From NCBI GenBank assembly GCA_020061355.1, contig JAGUYK010000027.1, positions 1 through 61,958 on the forward strand: a stretch of 61,958 bases of DNA. Direction: 5' to 3'. Of this stretch, positions 35,115-42,492 are shown piece after piece. Origin of the DNA: Ignavibacteriales bacterium. Lineage in GTDB: Bacteria > Bacteroidota > Ignavibacteria > Ignavibacteriales > Melioribacteraceae. The position numbers and the translations under genes are program-made. Numbering within the stretch: the stretch's first letter is position 1; every line of letters begins with the position of its first letter. The notes beneath the pieces are model-generated. The model ran no database searches and was not told the DNA's origin. It saw nothing but the letters and a program-made list of their open reading frames with translations.

Positions 35115-35675
35115 ATGGATATATCAAAAAGCATAGAAATAATTAAGTCGCTTGCCGATACTTCACGACTGCGAATACTGAATTCTTTAATCGATAAACC
35201 TCAGTATGTTGAAGAGCTATCGCATCGACTGAATCTTGCAGCTTCAACAATCTCGTTTCACTTGCGTAAACTTGAAGCGGCCGGATTGGCAACTCATTCT
35301 AAAGAGCAATACTATATAATTTATAAAGCTAATGATGATATATTAAACTTGACGTTAAGAAAGCTTGCCGACTCTGATGATATTGAAAAGTATTCGCATG
35401 AAGAGCGAATTAACAAATACAAACAAAAAGTATTAAAAGCTTTTTTTAGGAAGGATAAGTTACTAAGACTTCCCGTTCAGAGGAAAAAAATGATGATCGT
35501 TCTGGACGAATTTGCCGGTAAATTCAAATTTGGGATCAAGTATTCTGAAGAAGCCGTTAACGAAATTATCATGCGGAATTATGACGACTATTGCACGATA
35601 CGGCGCCTGCTGATTGAGGAAGGAATTATGAAGAGAGATAAACATACTTACTGGTTAATAACAGAAAATAATTGA
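35115..35675 (+). CDS. ArsR-family regulator with C-terminal DUF2087 domain
   Basis: 186 residues. The N-terminal ArsR winged helix (about 5-75) has KSLADTSRLRILNSLIDKP and recognition helix LAASTISFHLRKLEAAGLA. The C-terminal DUF2087 (about 100-185) has KVLKAFFRKDKLLRLPVQRK and DDYCTIRRLLIEEGIMKRD. No ArsR metal-site CVC motif is present, so the signal is probably not a classical metal. Autoregulation is suggested by two dyads around its promoter. The GIY-YIG gene follows 11 bp later and is co-transcribed. Confidence 0.9.
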   Translation: MDISKSIEIIKSLADTSRLRILNSLIDKPQYVEELSHRLNLAASTISFHLRKLEAAGLATHSKEQYYIIYKANDDILNLTLRKLADSDDIEKYSHEERINKYKQKVLKAFFRKDKLLRLPVQRKKMMIVLDEFAGKFKFGIKYSEEAVNEIIMRNYDDYCTIRRLLIEEGIMKRDKHTYWLITENN

Positions 35676-35686
35676 CGGGAAATACA

Positions 35687-36034
35687 ATGATTGACAAAAA
35701 GGAAATAAAAAGAAATTATAAACAGGCATTTAAACCAGCCGGTATTTATCAAATTAAATGCTTGGTTAGCGGTAAAATATTCATTGGAAGTTCAAAAAAT
35801 GTTGATGCTAAAATTAATGCTCACAAATTCACTCTCGAAGTAGGAACGCACATGAATAGTGAGCTCCAAAAAGATTATAACGAGTTTGGCAAAGATAAAT
35901 TCATGTTCGAGGTGCTCGAGCTTGTCAAACCGAAAGAAGACCCTTCTTACGACTATTCTGATGATATTAAGGAATTAGAAAAGAAATGGATCCAGAAACT
36001 ACAACCATTTTATGAAGTGGGATATAATAAATAA
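35687..36034 (+). CDS. GIY-YIG-type nuclease-like protein
   Basis: 115 residues from the ATG at 35687; an in-frame TTG at 35672 would overlap the upstream gene and is less likely. The fold signature is AGIYQIKCLVSGKIFIGSSK: GIY intact, YIG altered to FIG. The catalytic-type Arg after the second motif is not obvious (KNVDAKINAHKF), while Glu is available later (KELEKKW) and the last part reads LQPFYEVGYNK. It may therefore be a DNA-binding or weak nuclease version. Cotranscribed with the ArsR-DUF2087 regulator. Confidence 0.8.
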   Translation: MIDKKEIKRNYKQAFKPAGIYQIKCLVSGKIFIGSSKNVDAKINAHKFTLEVGTHMNSELQKDYNEFGKDKFMFEVLELVKPKEDPSYDYSDDIKELEKKWIQKLQPFYEVGYNK

Positions 36035-36047
36035 TTGCGACTGTTAA

Positions 36048-37199
36048 TCATAGAGCTCCGGTTCCATCTTTAATTGTGCATATATAGATCTCCGGAGTTT
36101 TATTATATCTACTTTTATAAGAACTTATTATTGCATTCTCAAAATCGTTTACAAAGCTGTCCTGAACAAGATTAATCGTGCAGCCGCCGAATCCTCCTCC
36201 CATCATTCTTGATCCTAATACACCATTCTGCTTTGAAGCTGCATCCACTAAAAAGTCGAGTTCCGGACAGCTTACTTCGTATAAATCTCTTAATCCCTCG
36301 TGGGATTGATACATTCTATTTCCAAACGACACAAAATCATCCCTGTCTAAATCCTCGCATCCTTTAAGTAACCTTTCGTTTTCCTCAATAACATATTTGC
36401 ACCTATCCCATACTTTAGGCGGAAACTCTAATTCGTGTAACTTGATAATATCCCATTCAACATCACGCAAGCTTTTAATGTGCGAATGGTATTGTTGCAA
36501 AATTCTTACACCATCCTCGCATTGTGCCCTTCGTGTATTGTATTCGGATGAAGCGAGTGAATGGCTGACCATCGTATTGCACAGGACAATTTTAAGTTCT
36601 TCATTTTCAAAGGGGTGGTACTCGTATCCTAAAGTGCGGCAATCAATTTTCAATACTTTCTTTGCTGAACCGAATATATTTATATATTGATCCATTATTC
36701 CGCAATTAACTCCTACAAATTCATTTTCGGATCGCTGGGCAAGTTTAACGAGCTCCAGCTTCTCTATTCCCAATTCAAAAATATAATTAAGTGAAAACGC
36801 TAAGCCCGCTTCTATAGCAGCGGATGATGATAAACCCGCACCAATTGGAATATCGCCTCCAAATACACAGTTAAAGCCTTTTATGTTATGACCTAGTTTT
36901 TGTATCTGATCTACTACTCCGAGCAGATAGTTTGCCCAGTTTTTTCTCTGATGATTAATGCTTGATACTGCCATTTGAACAGTATCATTCAGATCAAATG
37001 AATTCAAGTAACAGATATTATCAGTACGGGGTGAGGTTGCAAAGTAAATTGATTTGTCAATTGCCGCTGGAAGTACAAAACCCATGTTATAATCTGTATG
37101 CTCGCCTATCAAATTTACACGTCCGGGCGATCGAACTATTAGCGGAGTTTCATTAAATACTTCTTTGAATTTTTTTTCTATTTTATCAGCATAAATCAT
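36048..37199 (-). CDS. galK: galactokinase
   Basis: 383 residues, normal length. GHMP kinase motifs: galactose motif RSPGRVNLIGEHTDYN at the N-terminus, ATP loop PIGAGLSSSAAIEAGLA, and C-terminal GGGFGGCTINLV. Phosphorylates galactose at C1 in the Leloir pathway. GAGGTG precedes the ATG. It lies 21 bp after xdhC, so it is co-directional with and possibly read through from the Mo-hydroxylase genes. The aldose-epimerase-like gene is at the far side of the island. Confidence 0.96.
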   Translation of the reverse strand: MIYADKIEKKFKEVFNETPLIVRSPGRVNLIGEHTDYNMGFVLPAAIDKSIYFATSPRTDNICYLNSFDLNDTVQMAVSSINHQRKNWANYLLGVVDQIQKLGHNIKGFNCVFGGDIPIGAGLSSSAAIEAGLAFSLNYIFELGIEKLELVKLAQRSENEFVGVNCGIMDQYINIFGSAKKVLKIDCRTLGYEYHPFENEELKIVLCNTMVSHSLASSEYNTRRAQCEDGVRILQQYHSHIKSLRDVEWDIIKLHELEFPPKVWDRCKYVIEENERLLKGCEDLDRDDFVSFGNRMYQSHEGLRDLYEVSCPELDFLVDAASKQNGVLGSRMMGGGFGGCTINLVQDSFVNDFENAIISSYKSRYNKTPEIYICTIKDGTGAL

Positions 37200-37220
37200 T
37201 TGTTCACCTCAAAACTTTTC

Positions 37221-38180
37221 TTAAGAGTTTTTTACTTTAATAATCTGCGCCGCTATGCTAACAGCGATTTCTTCAACTGTGTTACTGTTTATATTCAATC
37301 CGATTGGTGCATTTACTTTTTTAAATAATGACTGTTTAACACCCTCCTCTTTCAACTCGCTAAAAATTCTTTTTAATTTCGCTTCGCTTCCCATTAGTCC
37401 AATGTACTTAAGTTTTTTACCAATGATTTGTTTAAGTGCTATTTTATCTGTCGGCAATGCAGAAGTCACAATTGCTATATAAGAATACTCTCCTTCCTCG
37501 ATAAAACCGCCTATTTCACCAAAGGAGGTAATGATTATTTCATCAGCAGAATTATTCTCTTTAATCGTTTGAACATCTGCTCTATCATCAAAAACAATCA
37601 CGTGGAATCCGAGCAATTCCATCTGTCGTGACATTGCCAATCCTACATGCCCGCCGCCGATAATATAGATTGTATCGCGTACTCCAACATTCTCATCATA
37701 CCTCCAATTATTCTCTGCAACAAAGCGGTATTTAAGATGCATATCGTTTTTCTTATCCGGTTCGATGTTAAATCCGTCAGGCGAAAGAACTAACACAGCA
37801 GATTCCTTTTTCTCGAATGAATGAATAATTGCTTCAACATTTTTCAAATCGGATTTATCGAGCAAATATGTAAAATTGGTTTGTATTCCCTGACATACAA
37901 GTCCCGATTGTAACTTTCTTACCTTCTTGCTGTGATACAATTTCCTGTGAAGTTGAATTTTCTTTTTTGATTTTAATAATCTTTCACACTCGTTCAACAA
38001 ATCATATTCCATTTGTCCACCGCCAATAGTACCGACAAATTTATTGTCTTTAGTAATAGCAATTTTAAAACCGGCTTTACCAGGTGAGCTTCCTTTTGAT
38101 TCCAAAACTGCTGTCAGAATTACCGGATTATTGCTTAGCAAATTCTTTCTAACAAACTCCCACATTTTCAAATCTTTCAT
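37221..38180 (-). CDS. xdhC: XdhC/CoxI-family molybdenum cofactor maturation protein
   Basis: 319 residues. N-terminal XdhC/CoxI domain (ILTAVLESKGSSPGKAGFKI, FVGTIGGGQMEYDLL), a Cys-containing segment (LVCQGIQTNF), then a Rossmann XdhC_C domain (YIIGGGHVGLAMSRQMELLG). XdhC proteins bind molybdopterin cofactor, help sulfurate it and insert it into xanthine-dehydrogenase-type enzymes. Here it serves the two Mo hydroxylases of the island. It follows mocA by 12 bp. In selenium-dependent systems a related protein (YqeB) exists; this one is shorter and more like ordinary XdhC. Confidence 0.9.
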   Translation of the reverse strand: MKDLKMWEFVRKNLLSNNPVILTAVLESKGSSPGKAGFKIAITKDNKFVGTIGGGQMEYDLLNECERLLKSKKKIQLHRKLYHSKKVRKLQSGLVCQGIQTNFTYLLDKSDLKNVEAIIHSFEKKESAVLVLSPDGFNIEPDKKNDMHLKYRFVAENNWRYDENVGVRDTIYIIGGGHVGLAMSRQMELLGFHVIVFDDRADVQTIKENNSADEIIITSFGEIGGFIEEGEYSYIAIVTSALPTDKIALKQIIGKKLKYIGLMGSEAKLKRIFSELKEEGVKQSLFKKVNAPIGLNINSNTVEEIAVSIAAQIIKVKNS

Positions 38181-38192
38181 TTCCGGTTTCCT

Positions 38193-38765
38193 TTAGATTA
38201 ACTTATCAAAATCTTCTTTCGTATTAATATTGCTAAGAATTTGAGGATAATTACACTCCCATATAAACTTTTTGATATCTGGATTAGAGCCTACATCTTT
38301 TAAAGATCGTTCATCGCTTTCACCAAGTATTATTTTATAAATTGATTGCCCCAGAAGAATCGGATGACCTTTCACAAAATTATATTCTGGTTGAATCCAG
38401 TTATAATGATCACTTATTTGTTCAACAAATTCCTGATAGAAAATTTGGGGGAGCGAGGGTTGATCTACAAAGTGATACAACGTCCAATCTGAATCATAAA
38501 TTTCACTTAATCCCTTCTTCAAAGAAGTGAACATCCCTTTCCGATAATTTTCGTTGAACACAAATTTTATTCGATTTGATTTTTCAACAGACTCTTCTAA
38601 TAAACTTCTATTATGCCCGGCAACAATTACAACCTCATCACAAACACTCCGTAATTTTTCTGTTATTACTAGAATTAGAGGCTTATCATTGATTTTCAGA
38701 ATTGGTTTGAATGAATGCATTCTTCCCGAAAAACCGGCTGCAAGGATAAGTCCGCTGATTTTCAT
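38193..38765 (-). CDS. mocA: MocA-type molybdopterin nucleotidyltransferase
   Basis: 190 residues. MobA/MocA nucleotidyltransferase signature LILAAGFSGRMHSFKPIL (LAAG..RM...K) and acidic metal site FVDQPSLP. This family adds CMP (MocA) or GMP (MobA) to molybdopterin; xanthine-dehydrogenase-type enzymes use the CMP form, and context beside xdhC points to that. The start overlaps the upstream PLP-enzyme stop by 4 bp (ATGA), showing tight coupling. Confidence 0.9.
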   Translation of the reverse strand: MKISGLILAAGFSGRMHSFKPILKINDKPLILVITEKLRSVCDEVVIVAGHNRSLLEESVEKSNRIKFVFNENYRKGMFTSLKKGLSEIYDSDWTLYHFVDQPSLPQIFYQEFVEQISDHYNWIQPEYNFVKGHPILLGQSIYKIILGESDERSLKDVGSNPDIKKFIWECNYPQILSNINTKEDFDKLI

Positions 38766-40012
38766 TTCACCTGAAAAATATCTTTTAGCTGGTCATTGGT
38801 ACATATTTCCGGTTTCGCAGACCACTTCATGATAGCAGCGGTGTCTTTCAATCCGTTTCCGGTTAGCATAATCATTACTCGTGCTTTGCTAGAAACTCGA
38901 ATTGATTGAAGAAATTTTTTGAATCCGGCATAAGCAGCCGCACATGATGGTTCTATTAAGAGTCCTGTGGTTTTAGAAATGAAACATTGTGCATCCAGTA
39001 TTTCATCATCACTTATAGCCAGAGCAGTTCCATCCGATTTTTTAATAGCATCTACCGCCATATATAAGTTACGGGGTGCTGATGCAGAGATACTATCCGC
39101 AATAGTTGAAGCACTCTTAAATTCAAACCCCCCTTTTTCAAGATATCTTACCAAAGCATTGCTTCCTTTGGCTTGCACACCAATGAGTTTCGGATATTTT
39201 TTTATCCACCCAAGTTTCTTCAAATCATAGAATCCTTTGAACAGCCCGGAGATTATCACTCCATCTCCAACGGGTACAAAAATATAATCAGGAAGTTTTC
39301 CCTGTAATTGAAGAAACATATCGAATGCGGCAGATTTTTTACCTTCAATTGTTAGTGGGTTATAAGCAGTATTTCTATTATAGATATTCTTTGCTTTGGA
39401 AATTTCCAGACAGAGATCGAATGCATCATCATAACTTCCTTTAACCAGATAGATATTTGCGCCGTAGGACTGAATTTGGATTCGCTTGGCTTCAGGTATT
39501 GCCGTCGGGACAAAAATATGCGATTTGATTCCTACTCTTGCACATATACCGGCAAGCGATGACCCGGCATTACCGGTTGAGGCTGCTGATATTTCTTTAA
39601 TGCCAAGTTCTAATGCTTTCAACGCGACAAGTGAGCTTGCACGGTCTTTGTATGATAATGTTGGATTTCTAGTATCATCAAAAAAATGAAGTCTTCTTCC
39701 ATCAATCTCATATTCAAGAATAGGATTCTGATTCAATTGTAAACGCGATAATACTTTTTCGGACGGATATTCTTTGATGGGCCATAGAAACGGATAATTC
39801 CAAAACTTTCCGGGTACTAATCGTAAAAATTTCTCTTTAGAATATTTCTTCTTTAACTTCTTATAATCATACTCAACTGTTAGAACACCATTAAGTGGTT
39901 TGTTCCTTTCGACTTTTCCGCAAGCGGGGCAGAGATAAATAAAATTATCTTCAATCTGTTGTGCAGTGTACTGACCACCGCAATCGAAACATTTGTAGAA
40001 ATAATTTGTCAT
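38762..40012 (-). CDS. threonine-synthase-like PLP enzyme with N-terminal zinc ribbon
   Basis: 416 residues. The zinc ribbon (CFDCGGQ, CPACGK) is followed by a fold-type II PLP domain: the PLP lysine is in TLSYKDRASS (about residue 122), with STGNAGSSLAG as the phosphate-side loop and LTGNGLKD near the end. Family members make threonine, but the position between ygeW and mocA in a purine island argues for another amino acid substrate, for example an amino-propionate derived from ring opening (inference). It could stand in for YgeX. A repeat element separates it from ygeW. Confidence 0.82.
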   Translation of the reverse strand: MTNYFYKCFDCGGQYTAQQIEDNFIYLCPACGKVERNKPLNGVLTVEYDYKKLKKKYSKEKFLRLVPGKFWNYPFLWPIKEYPSEKVLSRLQLNQNPILEYEIDGRRLHFFDDTRNPTLSYKDRASSLVALKALELGIKEISAASTGNAGSSLAGICARVGIKSHIFVPTAIPEAKRIQIQSYGANIYLVKGSYDDAFDLCLEISKAKNIYNRNTAYNPLTIEGKKSAAFDMFLQLQGKLPDYIFVPVGDGVIISGLFKGFYDLKKLGWIKKYPKLIGVQAKGSNALVRYLEKGGFEFKSASTIADSISASAPRNLYMAVDAIKKSDGTALAISDDEILDAQCFISKTTGLLIEPSCAAAYAGFKKFLQSIRVSSKARVMIMLTGNGLKDTAAIMKWSAKPEICTNDQLKDIFQVK

Positions 40013-40040
40013 ATTATCACTTATCGTACTTCCTTTGATT

Positions 40041-40080
40041 CTTCGTCATCCCGATTTTGTCGGGATTTCTCAGGATGAAG
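40041..40080. repeat. REP-like element with ATCCCGA/TCGGGAT hairpin
   Basis: ATCCCGA-TTTTG-TCGGGAT stem, flanked by TCATCC and GGATGA that can form an outer stem. It occupies the gap between ygeW and the PLP gene. Similar words (CCTGAGAAATCCCGACAAAA) occur widely between genes in Bacteroidota, so a dispersed repeat is more likely than a gene-specific site. Confidence 0.6.
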
Positions 40081-40087
40081 CTTCACG

Positions 40088-41098
40088 TCACATTGTTAAA
40101 CCCATAATTGCTTTGGCAGTGTGGAGCCGGTTTTCTGCTTCATCAAATACAATAGAAATATTCGGGTCATCCAGAATTTCATCTGTTACTTCATTACCTC
40201 TGTCAGCTGGAAGAGCGTGCATAAGTTTAACATTCTTATCGGTAAGTTTAATTTTCTTATTGTCACAGATCCAATTTTTATGTTTCTCCAGATTCGATTT
40301 CATTTCTTTCTTGCACTCGTCTTCATGAGAGAGAAAATATTCTTCATCATAATAACCGAATCCACCCCAGTTTTTAGGCACAACTATTTGTGCCCCTTCA
40401 AACGCTTCGTCCATATCGTTTGTAAACCTCAGACTGCCTCCGCCTTCTTTCGCATTCTCATGAGCTTTCTCTACAATATTTTTACTCAACGGAAATTCCT
40501 TAGGATGAGCAACAGTCACGTCAATTCCATAGCGAGGGAATAATAGTATTTGTGTTTGCGGAACACTCAACGGTTTTGAATGCGTTGTAGCATAAGCCCA
40601 GGATACGGTTACCTTTAATCCTTTTGTGTTTCTGCCTAAATGCTCGAAAATTGTCATCAAGTCTGCAAGTCCCTGGAAAGGATGATAAACGTCATCTTGA
40701 AGAGACATAACCGGCTTTCTTGAATTTGCAGCTAGTTCGTTCAAATACTTGTTACCGATTCCGTAGAAACAGTTTCGGCACGCAATACCGTGACCCATAC
40801 GGCTCAAGATTATAGCAGTATCCTTAGCAACTTCGCCATGGGTTATCTGCATTTTATCGGGTGTTAAATCGTGCGCATGTCCGCCAAGCTGTGTCATGCC
40901 GGCTTCCATCGAATTGCGGGTTCGGGTTGATTGTTCGAAGAACATCATGAAGAGAGTTTTGTGAGGTAGCCATAGTGTCGGCTCTTCGACATAAAATTTT
41001 TTCTTTAATTCGAATGATGTATCAAAAACAATATCAAGTTCTTCTTTAGTCCAATCGTCTTCAGTTAAAAAGTGTTTACCTTTAAATCTTGACTCCAT
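40088..41098 (-). CDS. ygeW: YgeW-type knotted carbamoyltransferase
   Basis: 336 residues. Carbamoyl-phosphate motif STRTRNS (after MMFFEQ), GGHAHDL in the 80s-loop region, HPFQGLADL (HPxQ) and a C-terminal LMHALPADRGNEV. This is the YgeW branch of aspartate/ornithine carbamoyltransferases; it acts neither on aspartate nor on ornithine. In the purine island it probably runs in reverse, splitting a ureido (carbamoyl-amino) intermediate to give carbamoyl phosphate. No carbamate kinase gene is in the window. E. coli YgeW is somewhat longer. Confidence 0.92.
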   Translation of the reverse strand: MESRFKGKHFLTEDDWTKEELDIVFDTSFELKKKFYVEEPTLWLPHKTLFMMFFEQSTRTRNSMEAGMTQLGGHAHDLTPDKMQITHGEVAKDTAIILSRMGHGIACRNCFYGIGNKYLNELAANSRKPVMSLQDDVYHPFQGLADLMTIFEHLGRNTKGLKVTVSWAYATTHSKPLSVPQTQILLFPRYGIDVTVAHPKEFPLSKNIVEKAHENAKEGGGSLRFTNDMDEAFEGAQIVVPKNWGGFGYYDEEYFLSHEDECKKEMKSNLEKHKNWICDNKKIKLTDKNVKLMHALPADRGNEVTDEILDDPNISIVFDEAENRLHTAKAIMGLTM

Positions 41099-41115
41099 AA
41101 TAATCTCCTTATTTT

Positions 41116-41191
41116 ATAGAACGCTGATGACACGGATTAGACAGATCGCCGCGGATTTAAATTTCAGAGATCCAATTAATCATTGTTCTAT
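41116..41191. repeat. short element with ATAGAAC terminal inverted repeats (copy A)
   Basis: Begins ATAGAACGCTGAT and ends GTTCTAT. It fills the gap between ygeY and ygeW, and its right end includes the ygeY stop codon. It shares ATAGAACGCYGAT with the element at 46043. Confidence 0.55.
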
Positions 41192-42381
41192 TTCTTTAAT
41201 AGTTCAAACGGGAATAGTGAATAAAACTTTGTTGCCTTCAACAAATCGTTCAGCAATATTTCTTCTTTCGATGAGTGTGCAAGTTCTTCTTTTCCCGGCG
41301 CAAAACCAATTGTTGGGATTCCAAAATGTCCGGCAGTAGCAACTCCGTTAGTTGAAAAACTCCACGCTCCGCTTTTTGCTTTTCCGGTTGCCGCTTTAGA
41401 AGTTTTCATTGCAGCATCAACAAGCGGATGTTTCTCATCATAAAACCATGTCGGGAAATAAGCCTCTTGTGAAAAGCGAGCCCCTTTCCAGCTTACACCT
41501 TCAACATTCGGAATAGAAATCTTTGCATAGCTTTTATGTTTTTTGACTATCGCCTTCAGTTCTTTAATAACACTATTTTTATTTTCACCAATTGTCATTC
41601 TTCGATCGATATGAATCTGGCAGAAATCGGAAACAGAACACATTGAAGGAGCTTTAGAAGTAATATTGCTTACTGTAATTGATCCTTTTCCGAGCGGCCA
41701 CTTCGGTTTCAATTTCTTATCGAGTTTTTCAATATCAGAAACGATTGGCATCATTTTATATATAGCATTAATTCCTTTCTGATTATGTGCGCCGTGAGCA
41801 GATTTACCGGTTGCAGTAATTTTCAGTTCCATTCTTCCGCGCTGCCCGCGGTAAACTTTCAAATCTGTTGGTTCACCCAACAAAACATAGTCGGGTTTAA
41901 TCCCTTCATTCTGGATAATATGGTAAAGTGGATAACCGTCAGCATCTTCTTCTAATGTCGATCCAACGACATAAAGTGTAAACGGGAAGTCGTTACCGTA
42001 TAATTGCTTTAACACTTTACCGGCGATCAGGAAACCGGCCATAGCAGGTTTTTCATCAACAGCCCCGCGCCCATATATTTTTCCGTTTTCAATCACTCCA
42101 GCAAACGGCGGGTGCGCCCAACTTTCTGTCTCGGTTACTTTAACAGTATCAATATGGGCATCGTACATAATTTTGATCGGTCCATTGCCAATGCGCCCGA
42201 TTGCATTACCAAATGAATCGTGATAAGCTTCATCGAATCCATATTCTTTCATTTTAGAAACGATAAACTCAACAATTTCTTTTTCGTCGCCGCTGTAGCT
42301 TTTTATCTGAACCAGCTTTTGAATGAGCGAAAACAAATTTTCCCTTTCCGCTTCAACTGCACTAAATAATTTTTCTTTCAT
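41188..42381 (-). CDS. ygeY: YgeY-family hydrolase (M20 peptidase fold)
   Basis: 397 residues from the ATG at 42381; the frame is open to a TTG at 42408, but the family N-terminus (MKEKLFSAVEAE) favours the ATG. M20 metal ligands: His/Asp in YDAHIDTV, Asp in GRGAVDEKP, Glu in STLEEDADG. The lid domain has GRMELKITATGKSAHGAH. YgeY is linked to selenium-dependent Mo-hydroxylase loci and probably hydrolyses an amide or ureido intermediate. Divergent from ygfK, with an 111-bp shared upstream region in which I see no clear operator. Confidence 0.92.
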   Translation of the reverse strand: MKEKLFSAVEAERENLFSLIQKLVQIKSYSGDEKEIVEFIVSKMKEYGFDEAYHDSFGNAIGRIGNGPIKIMYDAHIDTVKVTETESWAHPPFAGVIENGKIYGRGAVDEKPAMAGFLIAGKVLKQLYGNDFPFTLYVVGSTLEEDADGYPLYHIIQNEGIKPDYVLLGEPTDLKVYRGQRGRMELKITATGKSAHGAHNQKGINAIYKMMPIVSDIEKLDKKLKPKWPLGKGSITVSNITSKAPSMCSVSDFCQIHIDRRMTIGENKNSVIKELKAIVKKHKSYAKISIPNVEGVSWKGARFSQEAYFPTWFYDEKHPLVDAAMKTSKAATGKAKSGAWSFSTNGVATAGHFGIPTIGFAPGKEELAHSSKEEILLNDLLKATKFYSLFPFELLKK

Positions 42382-42492
42382 TTCTTCTATTCTCGCTAAA
42401 TGAATCAATAATAATGTGAATTATTTCAAAATTTTCTATTTATAAATTAATGATAATTAAAGATATTTACATCGGTTAACTGGAGCAATAGG

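Noticed and set aside
40121-40543. 140-residue plus-strand frame inside ygeW
   Set aside because: Antisense to the conserved carbamoyltransferase; Phe/Ile-rich sequence typical of a shadow frame.
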